This document shows positions 12,636-24,357 of a DNA stretch of 64,000 nt, piece after piece. The DNA is from Prosopocoilus inquinatus. Taxonomy: Eukaryota; Arthropoda; Insecta; Coleoptera; Lucanidae. The position numbers and the translations under genes are program-made. Location: NCBI GenBank assembly GCA_036172665.1, contig CM069869.1, positions 930,001 through 994,000 of the forward strand, written 5' to 3'. Every line of letters starts with the position of its first letter. Position 1 is the first letter of the stretch. The notes below the pieces were generated by a model. It ran no database searches, had not been told where the DNA came from, and saw nothing but the letters and a program-made list of their open reading frames with translations.

Positions 12636-12810
12636 CAAAATATCAAGATACTCCAAAAGATTTTGAAAAAAAAAATATATCTACAGGCGGATATGTATAA
12701 ACATTCAGGACTAAAATTGTTAATAAATTAACAAATCTTATTCAATTAATGTACTTAATTAAGTTTTAACAAAAAATTTTAGTAACCTAATATTTTGTTT
12801 TAAAACAAAA
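12622..12810. repeat. Two copies of a 19-bp palindromic word 170 bp apart
   Basis: ATTTTGTTTTAAAACAAAA occurs at 12622-12640 and again at 12792-12810; its inner 18 bases are self-complementary. The first copy sits at the 5' truncation point of the LINE. It could be a target duplication around the 151 bp between them or a chance product of AT-rich sequence. Confidence 0.45.
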
Positions 12811-13054
12811 ACATAAATGTACATGTGGTCGTATTCAAAAATTATTTCTGCATCCCGTGCTATGAATATCTAAGGTAGCGTCCGTAAGAAGAAAAAACAA
12901 TTGACAGTCGTATCTACGAGACTGTCAAACCTAACCTATTTCTTCGAACTGCATTAGGTATGTTCATCGAATTTAATATAAAAACATCGAATTTTATGAT
13001 TCTATTTCTAGAAATAAAGAAAATATTCGAGAGTTTTTTTGAAGATATTTCAAA

Positions 13055-14529
13055 AACGATTGAAAATAGAAAAGATTATTTTGCATATTTTTTTAGAACT
13101 CGAGAAAGCGCAACTTTTTTTTTATGATTTAACCATCTTTATTTCTCTTATCGTTTACGAGATCTCCATAGTGGCCCTTAAATTGGTTGTGACCCTGTAT
13201 TCCACTTTCAATAAAATTAGTTTAATTAAAGTTTCGTTCGAAAAGTCAGGAAAAAAATATAAATAAAAGAATTGCAATGTCTTTTTAATTTAAGACTACA
13301 TAAATTACACATTTCGCACATCAGTTGTAAACAAGATTGTTCTAATCTTTATGTAGTTGACGTAACACGGATGTACTATTATTTAAGTTAAGTTTTAGAG
13401 GCAGAGAGAAAGAAAGAAAGAAAATGTGAGATAGTAATTTATAATAAAAAACGGAAAGATTATCAAACAATACTTAATACAATTTCTTATTTATTCTTTC
13501 TTATTAAAGTGATACAGGAATCTGGAAAAGAAAATACTTTAGATCGAGCAAAACATGTTTACATGTTACATTAAAATAAAATATTTTTCTCTTGAATCCT
13601 TATGTTATATTAATTTATAATTACTTACTTATTAGTGTAAGTGTATTGAATATACTTTGTATTCGATAAGCTCTAATTAATTAAATACGATTCGAATATA
13701 ATACGGTTTAAATTAGTACAGAAATTAATATGACCCAGAGAGACAGCAGTGCAAAATTTTATAAGAAGTAAATAGCATATCAGAATTTTAAAAGAAATAA
13801 AGTTATTATTCTACTTCTATTCTTCTCTTGATTTTTTATATTTGCTTCACACTTCGTTTACACCTGCAGAATTAGTTTCACTCTACTTTGACATCAAAAG
13901 TTATTTTGGTAGAGGGTAGCCGTGGATTTTAAAATTATTTAGATTCGTACGTTGTATCAATCATTTTTTGATCGTCAAAATTTGTCAAGCCGTTCTGAAA
14001 AAGTGTACTTGTTGTTATTTCTTTAGTTTTTTGGTTTCACATGTAGTTAATAGCTTCTCGAGTTTATTTCATGACCGCCCTTAATCAAAATAATTTTTGC
14101 TCTCTCGATATGTGTATGTAACAAACTACCAGAATAAATAGACGTGCAAGCATAAATTGCCAGTTTTAAGAAATGATCTGGTTAATTCTCTTTTGCAACA
14201 TCCGTTTAGGATAATATGTAATCTTATGTTTATAGTGTACGTATCTTTACGTACATTATTTCGGTGCGGTTTAATGGAATGACTAAGCCTTTTTTTGGCA
14301 ATAATTATAAATTCGGCAGCGATTGATAATAATTACTAAACGATTCGATTTATCGTGGTAGGTTCAAGGGCAATAAAAAATTCAGACGACAAAAGTTACA
14401 AAGTTACATAAGTTGTGTTGAGAATCTGGTTTTCGTTTTAATTTTTTTAAACCGATTAAGCCAGTCATATTTGCGAACACACCCTTATATTTATTATTTT
14501 ACTTGTTACGTTCTATACTTTATTGAAAC
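13055..14529. other. Intron 1 sequence, nothing recognised
   Basis: AT-rich, with a short GAAA-repeat tract near 13405-13425. No coding exon, inverted arms or known element was seen. Confidence 0.45.
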
Positions 14530-14532
14530 AAT

Positions 14533-14657
14533 GGGCGCGTTCAGCGGATGCTCAACTGCTGAGTTGCTTACTCAGCAGTTGTTAGTGATTGGCTATTGCC
14601 TTAATGTGAGCCAATCACAAACGATTGCTGAGCCGCTGAGTGTCCCTGAACGCGCCC
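14533..14657. mobile_element. Hairpin MITE with GGGCGCGTTCAG ends
   Basis: GGGCGCGTTCAG at 14533 is matched in reverse by TGAACGCGCCC ending at 14657, and the two halves pair through most of the 125 bp (CTCAACTGCTGAGTT, AGTGATTGGCT/AGCCAATCAC). AAT flanks both ends (14530-14532 and 14658-14660), compatible with a 3-bp target duplication. No coding capacity. Confidence 0.75.
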
Positions 14658-16504
14658 AATGATTTTAGTAATTAGTTGTTGCTGTCCTTTACGTAAACAT
14701 TCAACTGCTTATCATAATCATCATTGATGTCTCGTTATATTAAATGCAAAAATTAAATCTAATGTGGCGAGCTATCCGCTGTAGAGATAAATACAAAATT
14801 ATTATTAAATTTGTTATTATTATTTATTATTATCAAATTTGATACAGTTCCCAAATGTGAAAAAAAAAAATTGGTCTAGATTTTCTTTTTCATTTTTCAT
14901 GTTACCAGAAAATGAATTAGGTGACTGTTTAAACGCTGCCTATTGGAAACTGTGATTCTAGAGCTTTGATGTGACCTCCATTGAAGAACCAATGTACTTA
15001 AAGCGATAAAAAATGCTGGAGATTAGCCTTCTTACTTGCTGCTTGGATAATTCATAGTATTCACTGAGCTGATAGCCGTGAGAGGGCGTCTGGTCTTCGG
15101 TTTTAATCTAGGTTTTAAGAATCTGAAATTTTAATGAACATTTAGCAACAGTCTCCGACAATTTTTTACAGTAAAATAATGGATGTAAGATCTCAAAGAT
15201 AAGATTCATTAAAATGGTTTTACATATTTTTTTTAACAAAATTAATTTCTTAATAGTTAGGAATATATAGGTATATTTTTTTAATTTAACTGTCATTTCC
15301 GTAATTTTATTGATTTTATCCAACACCTGGTTATTATGAAGTTTTTTACTTGGGTTGAATGGAGTTGGTTCAACATCGAAAATTTCTTTTCCATTTCATT
15401 GTTTTATTGTTTTTTTGATTTCAAATTTGTCTTTGTTGGGTTGAATAGAACGCAATTCAGTTGTTGGGTCGAGTTTGACCGACCTGGACATTGGTCGAAC
15501 TTCGTATTAATAGGTCTTTTAATTTTTTACTTTTAGTTTTTTTAATGTTCCTTTTTCTTTTTTTTACTATGGGTTGAATTGAGTTAGATTGGGTTCAGTT
15601 GAATTGGATGGACAATGAATACTTTTAAAAAAAAAATTTGTCTACAAATTTTTTTTTCAATTGTTAGATCGTGTTTGGTTAACATTGAAATTGTTCGAGC
15701 AGTGCTGTTTTAATTATCATGTTTTTTAATTAACAAATTTGGCGCACCTCTTGCATTGCCGCCGCCCTCTTGCCTTGTTTACAGCTTGGAAAATAACAAA
15801 CTTTGTCTTTTGATAATCCGAACATTTCGAAAATCCGGATCAATCAGTGCAATTATTATTAGTTCGGTTAAAGAGGTCCCGCTATATTTAAGAAATTGAA
15901 ACGTGTCAAATATCAAGTCATCCGATGTGTTGCAAAAATTATTTTACCTAGTTTATTATTTCTTAATTTATTTGGTTTGTTCAGCTCTTTATAATATAAA
16001 GAATTTCTGATTTCTCAACAAACCTAACTTAAAGGGCCGGGGCTTCGAAATTATCAAGGCCGCCTGAGCCACTTCTTATTGATTAATTTAAACTTTTTGG
16101 AAACGTTCTTTAATTAATAAATAAGAAGTAAAATTTTGAAAAATTGTCTTGACGCTGCCGTCAGGTGTTTGTCAAATAAAAGACCAATACAAATTTTGAA
16201 AAGAAAAAAAAAGTAAAATATAATATATTTCATGGCCAATAATAATAAAAATAACTGACTGTGGAAATTGTTTTAAGCTCTGAAACTGTGTACATAAATA
16301 AAACTCTATCTTAAGTTTTAATATGCATATTGAGATATAAAATAAGGAAACAACAGTAGAGGACCTTTTCCGAGTAGTTTCTTTTATTCGAACTTCGGTC
16401 GTGACTTGGGGTTCCAAACGAGTGGAGGATTCTTTTCATAATTATTTACACTCGCGCCAAGAGTTTTTAGTTTTTTAACGCAATTAAAAAAACGGATTTA
16501 TTCA
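14658..16504. other. Intron 1 sequence with degenerate GGTTGAAT words
   Basis: Mostly unstructured AT-rich DNA. Between about 15345 and 15680 words such as TTGGGTTGAATGGAGTTGG recur and resemble the GAATTGAATTGA composition of the array at 25.4-28.6 kb, but no unit could be aligned with confidence. Confidence 0.4.
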
Positions 16505-16790
16505 CGTACTAATCAACTACCTGATTAAATAATTGATATGATAATTTTATGAAATCGAAACTAAATTGACTTATATTAAAATAAATTAAATTGAACTGAA
16601 TACGTTTTGCAAATTTCTGGAATTGAGTTGTCTCAGAATTAGATAACTCGAATTCAACCGAATTGAGTTTAAAATTGAATACTAGCCAAGTTGAATTAAA
16701 TGCTTTGGAGTAGTACAGACTTTGTAGATATCTGAATTTTGATTGAGTGGTGTCAATCGAAACAACCTGATTAAATAATAGCAAAAGTGT
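16505..16790. repeat. Isolated monomer of the roughly 290-bp tandem repeat
   Basis: The order of words here (AAATTGACTTA, GAATACG.TTTGCAAATT, CTGGAATTGAGTTG, CCGAATTGAGTTTAAAATTG, GATTGAGTGGTGTCA) is the same as in the array units near 27640-27800 and 28380-28560, in the same orientation. A single outlying copy 9 kb from the array. Confidence 0.65.
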
Positions 16791-17574
16791 TCAAGTGAAC
16801 ATTAGTGAAAATAACCTACTGATTACTGTGTAATGCCGACAAGCGTTCAACATTTTTTCTCTTCTCCCTAACCGCGAAACCACTTTTATTCGTATTCAAA
16901 AAATTCGCGCTTTTCCCGTAGAGTGCTGCCACCTACGTGGATCTCCTTTTCAGTCTTAATTACTTACACCACTGGAGTAACTTCAGTTGCCTATCTTACA
17001 GGAAAGTATTCAAGTATTTAAATTTTCTCTGGTCATCTTTCATTATCCAGGACTCTATTTGCCCGCGTTGATAATAATGAATGCGCTAAATATTTACATT
17101 AGGAATATCTGATTTTCCACTTAAGCTAATAGATGAATTTCCCGAACATTTTCTTTGGCGCAATTAATAGCAGAATTTTTATTCTAGCAATTTCTTTTCG
17201 CTCAAACTAAAACTTGCATGATAACCAATTTTAATCGTATAAATACATAAATAAATAAATAAATAATTTCGAAACTACATTTTAGAAGAAAAAACGTTTA
17301 ATTAAATATTTCTAATTTCTCGGTGGTTTACATTATCTCTCTTAGTGTAGTTGGAATTTATAGATTTTAATTAAGGATTTTCACGAACCAGTAACCACCG
17401 AAAACCTCGAACTTCGAACTAATCTGTACGTACCCCCTCGATTCGGTGTGTATAAGAAGAATAGATCGGGTAAGGGTACAAGTAGAAGTATGAATTTTTA
17501 TTTCAAATTTTTGAATGTTCCTCTTATGCCTTTATGATAGAAATTTGATCATTACTTGCAAGTTTAACTTGCAT
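16791..17574. other. Intron 1 sequence, nothing recognised
   Basis: AT-rich sequence with an AATA simple repeat near 17245-17265. No gene or element identified. Confidence 0.4.
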
Positions 17575-18314
17575 CATGTCAGAAATGACCGATGACAAGT
17601 TAGCAATGTAATTATGAAATTTCAAAACGCTGCCACCACTAAAATAACGATCGCAGATCAATAATATTCAAATTATTACAAAGAGTATAATGTGTAGATT
17701 CTCCTCATATGAAGAAACTGAAAAAATATTTGATATTAAGTTAACTATGACTATTTTAACCAGCATAAGTCATTATTCATATATTGCACCAAAACAATTG
17801 CTGTCACTGAAAATTTTCATGTAGTCATAAAGTAAACATCCATATCTATTTAATAATGCCTTTAGAAAGTTTTAGCCGGTTGATTTAAAGTAATTAGAAA
17901 ATTAATTAAATATGGCATTCCCATCCATATCTTTTCATCCAGTATTCTCATAAACATTCTGTTTGCAGAATATGAGAGCACAAATCGAAATCTATCGTTT
18001 CAACCACCCTCTGAGTTTTAGCCGGTTGATTTGAAGTAATTAGAAATTAATTAAAAGTGACGCTTGGAGCAATAAAACAGTATCAACTACAAACGTTCAT
18101 AACTTTCCATCCAACATTTGCATAAATATTCTTTTTGCAGAATATGAAAGTGCATAACACTTAACAAGACTCTCCAAAGTTGAATTTGTAATTTTCGACG
18201 TGTTGGTGACAGGAGTGTTGGGAAATTTGTTAAAACTTGCGGCTTATATTGGATTTTCTCTTAATTCAGAAGGGCATTATTCGAATCGTGAATCAATATT
18301 TTTTGACATCTATC

Positions 18315-18351
<37 letters not shown>
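18315..18351. repeat. TAA microsatellite, LINE 3' tail
   Basis: Twelve uninterrupted TAA triplets, corresponding to the ATT-type 3' tail of the minus-strand LINE that follows. Confidence 0.9.
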
Positions 18352-18352
<1 letters not shown>

Positions 18353-18524
18353 GTCTTTATTTTTGTTGGCGGGGTTCAGCCTAAGCTGCTCTGCCACCCA
18401 ACCAACGATGATAATATTACATTATCATTAAATGTAAGAAAAATCATTAAAATATAAAAAAAATCATTAAATAGAAAAATAACTCAATTGTAAATAACAA
18501 GGAGAGAAAAAAGAAAAAAAAAAG

Positions 18525-20300
18525 TTAGAAACAGAAAAATTTACAATTGTAGTTACAGTCGCTGTTGCATAAGGAAAAGTTGATTTCGTTGTAAATATAA
18601 GACGAGTTATAAGAAAAGAACCTTTCGAAGAGGGCAGTTTTATGCAACGGTGTATGAAGTGCACTAGTCCGTCGTAATATTCTGTCATGTAACATATATC
18701 TAGGAACAAGTAAGTCACTAAGATAAGATGGACAAGAAGCAATATATACTTTATGGACAAGGCAGGCCATATGAAGCTCTCTTCTATTAGTCATATTTAA
18801 CCATTTAGCCTCTATTAACTTACATGATATATGGTCTCTTCTATTCAAACCGTAGACGAAGCGGAGACAGGAGTTTTGAGTTTTTTGTATTCTCGCTGAA
18901 GATATATAATCTAGGCACGGGCCATAGACAGTATCACAGTAATTGAAATGAGAAAGGACAAGTGACTCACACAGTTGTATTTTTAATTTTATAGAAAGGA
19001 AGTGTCTGTGCGTGTAAAGGCACTTTAATGAAGAATAAGATTTTTGAATTAATTTTCGTACATGAGACGAGAACCGTAAGTCACTATCGAAAAGTACGCC
19101 TAAATTTTTTACTGTTACACAAAATGGAATTTTGATATTATTAACAAATATACTCATACCGTCTATGGCCCTTTGCCGATCTTTAACGCTGCCGAATACA
19201 ATGACCGATGATTTTAGAGGGTTAATACACAATGAATGAGAGGCAGATATCAAACTTAATTCTGATATATCCTCATTAATTAGTTTGGAAGCTATTTCTA
19301 AATCAGAAACCTTGAAACTATAATACAACTGCGTATTATCAGCATAATAATGCATATTACAAAATTTTATTTTAGTGTAGAAATCTGCAGTATATAAAGA
19401 ATATAGAAGAGGTCCAAATATTGACCCCTGAGGAGCTCCTGATTCAATACTTTGAAAAGAAGAAAGAATACCATTTACCGTAACTGCTTGCATCCTGTTA
19501 TTTAAATAAGAGGAAATAAATTTGATTACATTATCACTGAAGCCAAAATAATAAAGTTTAGCACACATTAGTTTGTGATTGATAGTATCAAAGGCTTTGG
19601 AAAAATCAATTAAGACAAGTACAGTTAAATCGCCATTATCGCAAGCTTTGAAAATATCGTCCGTAACCTTTAACAAAGCTGTATTAGTGCTATACCCCAG
19701 TCTAAACCCTGACTGCGTAGGTGGAAGTAATTTATATAGATTTACGTATGTCCTGATCTGATTCACAACAAGCTTTTCAAGAATTTTGGACAAGACTGGC
19801 AGCAATGATATAGGTCGCAGATCGCCAAAAGAATTAACTTGCTTTACTTTAGCAATCGGTACTACCATAGCACGCTTCCAGTCTTTAGGAAATTCGCCAC
19901 GGATCAAACATTCATTTATAATGTGGGTGATGTATTTACTTATGAAAGGCAAGCATAATTTTACCATTTCAGTGGAAATTCCATCGCACCCGCGAGCATT
20001 AGACTTAATGCTATAAATTACTTTCTCCACTGAACTTTCAGTAACTCTATGAAATGCAAACAATTCATGATTATCATTGTAGCGGTTATTGGAATAAAAA
20101 TGTAAAGTATCCAAATCAATGTTATTATTCATTCATTCATACAGAATTTAAGAAATACTGATTAATTTCATGAGGATCACTGAAAGCATCAGGCAAAGGT
20201 TCTTGAGAATGAGAATAAACAACATTTAAGCATTTGAGTGCTTGCCAAGTTGATCTATCATCATCTATCTCCAACCATCTTTTCTATTTGCAAATTTTTC
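18525..20300 (-). pseudogene. LINE reverse transcriptase with altered active site (YADN)
   Basis: The long frame 20132-18525 carries DGISTEMVKL, DLRPISLLPVLSKILEKLV, TQSGFRLGYSTNTAL, LIDFSKAFDTINHKL, GAPQGSIFGPLLYSLY and then HYYADNTQLYYSF. The family's catalytic motif is YADD; here the second Asp is Asn, which should abolish polymerase activity. A TGA just upstream of 20132 interrupts homologous coding sequence that continues to about 20300 (KRWLEID, DAFSDPHEINQYF). The C-terminal part (LGVLFDSDL, HFNYCDTVYGP, RIQKTQNSCLRFVYG) is complete to the stop at 18525. It lacks the endonuclease and is inactive. Confidence 0.85.
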
Positions 20301-20409
20301 TTCTTCCCACATATTATTTGTGCATTATAGTATTTTTATTTAAGCTATAATCATTCGCGACTACTGAGAATCACTGGGAAACACTGTATAATAGAAACTT
20401 TGATCATCC

Positions 20410-21390
20410 TATACAGAGTGTTCAAAAATAACTCTGCACTATTGCAAACTTTTTTATTATTAAAGTTACAAATCCGGCATTAAATTAGCAAACTAGTAGT
20501 ATTTTTGTGCTGATGCATACAAACAAAAAAATGAACAACGCGTTTACGAAATAAAGAGAACAGAACACTTTCTTTTAAATGTAATACGCTGTATATTATT
20601 TGACCAATCGATAGAAAATAAAATTCTGAATGCATTTTCTGGGCTAGAACATCTTATGAAAATAACTTTTATTAAAAGATTTTTACAAAACTCAGACAAA
20701 AACACCTTTTATAATAAACAAATAAACCAAAATTAATGTTGTCACATATATACACCGTTTTCAAATGTTTTGTTTATTGAAACACAGCCATCTTAATGAA
20801 TTTGTAAAAAATCAAAATATCTTCTTTATTTATTAATTTCCGATAAAATGATAAAAAAAACAATTTTAATTCAGAATTTTATTCTCTATCGATTGGTCAA
20901 AGAATATACAGCGTGTTCCATTTAAAAGCAAGTGTTCTGTTCTCTTTATTTCGTAAACGCATTGTTCATTTTTTTGTTTGTATGCATCGTTGCAATCAGC
21001 ACAAAAATACTACTATTTGGTGTTGAGGTAAATGAAAAAGTACGTGAGCTTCGAAAGCCGTTTATTGAGCACGAGATAATAATTAAAACACAGGTAAATA
21101 AGTTCCACTCGTACTATATTGCTGGGGCGACTGCCTGTTTGGCGATCCCAAACCCGGCCTTTTATGTTTCTACCTGACCGCTCCAGAAACTGAAAAACGC
21201 GTAAGCAATACCGAACTGCCTAGAAGCTTCTCGGAGGGTCGCATCATCGAGGGCTGCGTCATTAAAATTCTTAAGATAAGAAGTCGATTTATACTTCCGC
21301 CACAACTAGTTTGCTAATTTAACCGGATTTGTAACTTTAATAATACAAAAGTTTGCAGTAGTGCCGAGCTATTTTTGAACAGTCTGTATA
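20410..21390. mobile_element. Inverted-repeat element nested in the large fold-back
   Basis: TATACAGAGTGTTCAAAAAT at the left end is mirrored by ATTTTTGAACAGTCTGTATA at the right end. The arms match for over 200 bp (CAAATCCGG, CTAGTTTGCTAAT, ACAGAACACTT, CCAATCGATAGA). The right arm is interrupted at about 21022-21305 by unrelated, more GC-rich sequence. No transposase. Confidence 0.7.
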
Positions 21391-22734
21391 CAGTGACTGC
21401 TAAAAAGTTCGCACCATATGGGAAATTTTTTTATTGATTTATTGTGTGGCTAAAAATAGTACTTATTTAGAGTACGAAAATTAGAAAAAAAAATTGTAAT
21501 TTGGAATTGTTGGGCAAACTAGACAAAATTTTAGTAGGATTCGATAAGTATTTACAAAATGTGTTTGTTGGTTGCCGAAGAAAATCCTCTTCGGCCTAAT
21601 ACTTCAGGAAAAAAGGAGATTTCCGATTTTCTCAGTTTTACTCAAGATGTGAAGCAGTTAATGGATATTTGTCAGTTAACTCATCCGAGTGGTTAGTTTA
21701 TTCATTTGTGTTTATAAAAAATATTCAATAGAATAAAATTTGCTCTTGTGTTCTTACCTGTTGGGTGCACAAGAAAATTTGAAACGATTTTTCACGTTTC
21801 TGTGCCAGGCTTTTTTTACATAAAATATCGTGTTACTGTTTTTCATTTCTTCATAATACATTTCTCATAACCCCAATTTAGAATAAGCAGATCGAAAAAT
21901 TGCAAGAATTACTTCTACTTTTTGGTTTGGACCCGTTTAAATCCGTACTTATAAAATCAATACTTTTCGTAGTAGCCATAAAATATTTACTGTTTGTACA
22001 AATCTCGATTTTTTAAGTACAAAATAATTCAGAAGGGACAATGTAAAGTTAATATTGTTTTACTCTTGCAAATGCCACAACTTATTAGTTTGTAATTACT
22101 TCAAATCAGTCGGCTAAAACTCAGAGGGTGCTTTAGAGTTTTTATTCAGATGAAGATGTTTTCAAACATTTCAATTTTGTGCTTCTCATCTCCATTTTAA
22201 AGTATTAACTATATTTCTAATTTATAAGGACTCACACATCTAAAACTTGACACAAACTCACTAATAATAGTTTTCGTTTTCTTTTTGTTAAATAAGATAA
22301 ATGTCAGTTATTTTGTTCTATTTAATGAACAATGTTCAACAAATCATAGAAGTAATGCAAATATTTTATGTTGTAAAAATTCATTATGATGCCGAACAAC
22401 ATCTGTACCATAAATTATGGTATTATGATCTACAATAAACTTTTCTTGAATTCTCCGAAAGACGGTTGGGTACGATCGAAAAGGCTACTCACAACAAAAA
22501 CTAAAATTATTTTAATTCTTCTAATCTGTGGATTAGATCGTACCACTTGACACTTACATTTTTTACGTAGTGAACATAACAGATAAGATTTACCTTCAGT
22601 TTTTTTTGTTTAATACTTCCAACATTTTCAATTTTATATGAGTTTTAAATTTGCTGTCTCAAATTCCTAAGATTATCTTTAAATGCGTGAAAAAAATAAA
22701 TACGTAATTGTGTACAGTTATTTGAATTTCAGGT
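21391..22734. other. Interior of the large fold-back, nothing coding
   Basis: AT-rich. CAGTGACTGCTAAAAAGTTC near 21400 looks like a single Tc1-like terminus without a partner. A copy of the arm block (CAGTCGGCTAAAACTCAGAG) is at about 22108. Confidence 0.4.
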
Positions 22735-22990
22735 GGTTAGGCTATTTGAATATTTTTCATCGTTCGAATAAACGGTGATTCGAGTATCCGATTATCCAAA
22801 AACCGATATTATTCGAATATTCGGCTATCCAAATACTTGGATGTTCGAATATCCGATTATCCAAATAATTGGATATTCGAATAACCGATTATCCGGATAA
22901 CCGGTTATCTGGATAACTGGTTTTCGGTTTTTTTAAAACCTCAGATAATCCAAAACCGGTTAACCGGTTATCCAAAAAACCGATTTGGTT
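22735..22990. repeat. Palindromic tract of ATCCGATTATCC-type words
   Basis: Alternating words such as GGATATTCGAATAACCG, GGATAACCGGTTATC and their complements fill about 250 bp, so the segment can fold in many registers. Confidence 0.6.
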
Positions 22991-24165
22991 GCCAGCACTA
23001 CTTTAGACGGAAGTTCTCGATATGCACTTTCATATTCTGCAAACATAATGTTTATGCAAGTGCTGGATGGAAAGTTATGGACGCCTGAAGTTGTTACTGT
23101 TTTATTGCTCCGAGCGTCACTTTATAATTTCTAATTACTTCAAATAAACCGGCCAGAACTCAGAGAGTGATTGAAACGATAGATTTCGATCTGTGCTTTC
23201 ATATTCTATAAACAGAATGTTTATGCGAATACTGGATGAAAGGATATGGACGTTCAAAGTTAGTATTATTTTATTGCTGGGATTGCCATATTTAATTAAT
23301 TTTCTAATTACTTTAAATCAACCGGCTAAAACTTTCCAAAGGCATTATTAAATAGATATGTATGTTTACTTTATGACTGTGTGAAAATTTTCAGTGAAAG
23401 CAATTATTTTGGTGCGATATATGAATAATGACTTATGCTGGTTTAAATAGTCATAGTTAACTTAATATCAAATATTTTTTCAGTTTCTTCATATGAGGGG
23501 AATCTACACATTATACTCTTTGTAATAGATTGAATATTATTGATCTGCGATCGTTATTTTAGCGGTGGCAGCGTTTTGAAATTTCATAATTGTACTTCTC
23601 ATCGTTTCAGAAATGTTGTAATATGTTTGCGCCACAGAAATTGCTGGATTATAATTAATTTACGTTAATCTAACACTAGAATAGAAAAATATAGTTTCGG
23701 GTTATCGCGTCGTTTCATTAAAAATTAACAGAGATAATTAAATACAGATGCTTCCGTGCGAATCTTATTTTGTGGTGAATTTTTGGTATGTTGTTTGTGT
23801 GACATTTTTTTAGAGGAACTATAATTTAACGAGACTGGAGGAGACCAAGAGGAACTCACTTTGTTACTATCTCGAAATCTGTTTCAAAATTACCCCAGCC
23901 AAGTCCCCACTCATTTAGACAGAAAGCAGTGAAATTAATAAAAAATTCAAATTAAAAAATCAGGCCTATCAGTAAATTATTGGATTATCAGAAGTATCTT
24001 GGATTTAATTGTTTTCAAAAATTTGGGAAACCAAGGCAGCCCTTGTTACCATGGAAGTAGAGACAACCAAATCACCATTAAAATAGCAAATTTCTTATCG
24101 TGTGATCACGTGGTTATCCAACTGTTTTAAATGCCGGTCTGCTGTTAGACCGTACAGTACTCACG

Positions 24166-24357
24166 ATGCGACCTCTGCTGTTAGTGTGCTGCTTGTTCTT
24201 GCATTACTCACGTGATAGTGAGGCTGCAAGAATACTGGGGGTGTTTCCTTACCAGGGTGCAAGTCACTTCGCCGTTTTTCAACCACTGGTCCGACAGTTG
24301 GCTTTAAAAGGACATGATGTGGATGTGCTAGGACATTACCCCCTACATGAACCATGA
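24166..24357 (+). pseudogene. UGT first exon 1c without a splice donor
   Basis: Third UGT first exon. ATG at 24166, hydrophobic leader, RILGVFPY, His34 in GASHF at the catalytic position, and KGHDVDVLGHYP. Where exons 1a and 1b end CCAAG|GTAAAT, this copy reads CCATGAATT: no GT donor is present and the frame stops at TGA (24355-24357). As it stands it can give only a 63-residue secretory-signal peptide with no glycosyltransferase fold. It is the first exon nearest the common body (5.2 kb). Its protein part is free of stops and frameshifts, so loss is probably recent, unless an unseen donor is used. Confidence 0.75.

Larger units (their letters stand above)
9702..13054. mobile_element. Fold-back element split by a LINE
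   Basis: Arms at 9702-9926 and 12853-13054 are inverted copies. Landmarks are GAAATATCTTCAAAAAAAC on the left against TTTTTTTGAAGATATTTC on the right, and ACAGTTTTGCAGATATGACC against GTCGTATCTACGAGACTGT. The LINE at about 9953-12635 fills most of the interior; removing it leaves an element of about 700 bp. No transposase was found. Confidence 0.7.
18315..20340 (-). mobile_element. Second 5'-truncated LINE
   Basis: Minus-strand non-LTR element with a triplet tail at 18315, a reverse transcriptase frame from about 20300 to 18525, and truncation upstream of the reverse transcriptase (endonuclease absent). It lies inside the large fold-back element. It is a different family from the LINE at 10-12.6 kb, judging from the divergence of the reverse transcriptase motifs. 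Confidence 0.85.
17575..23615. mobile_element. Large fold-back element, arms about 600 bp, with internal repeated blocks
   Basis: The left arm (17575-18180) and right arm (about 23005-23615) are inverted copies. Left landmarks AACGATCGCAGATCAATAAT and ACTATTTTAACCAGCATAAG pair with ATTATTGATCTGCGATCGTT and TTATGCTGGTTTAAATAGTC on the right. Within each arm a block around TTTAGCCGGTTGATTTAAAG and a following ATATTCTGCAAACA-like word occur twice, and a further copy lies near 22087-22140. The interior contains a LINE (18315-20340), another inverted-repeat element (20410-21390) and a palindromic AT tract, all later insertions or captures. No transposase was found, so the superfamily is unknown; long, internally repetitive arms resemble fold-back elements in general. 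Confidence 0.75.
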
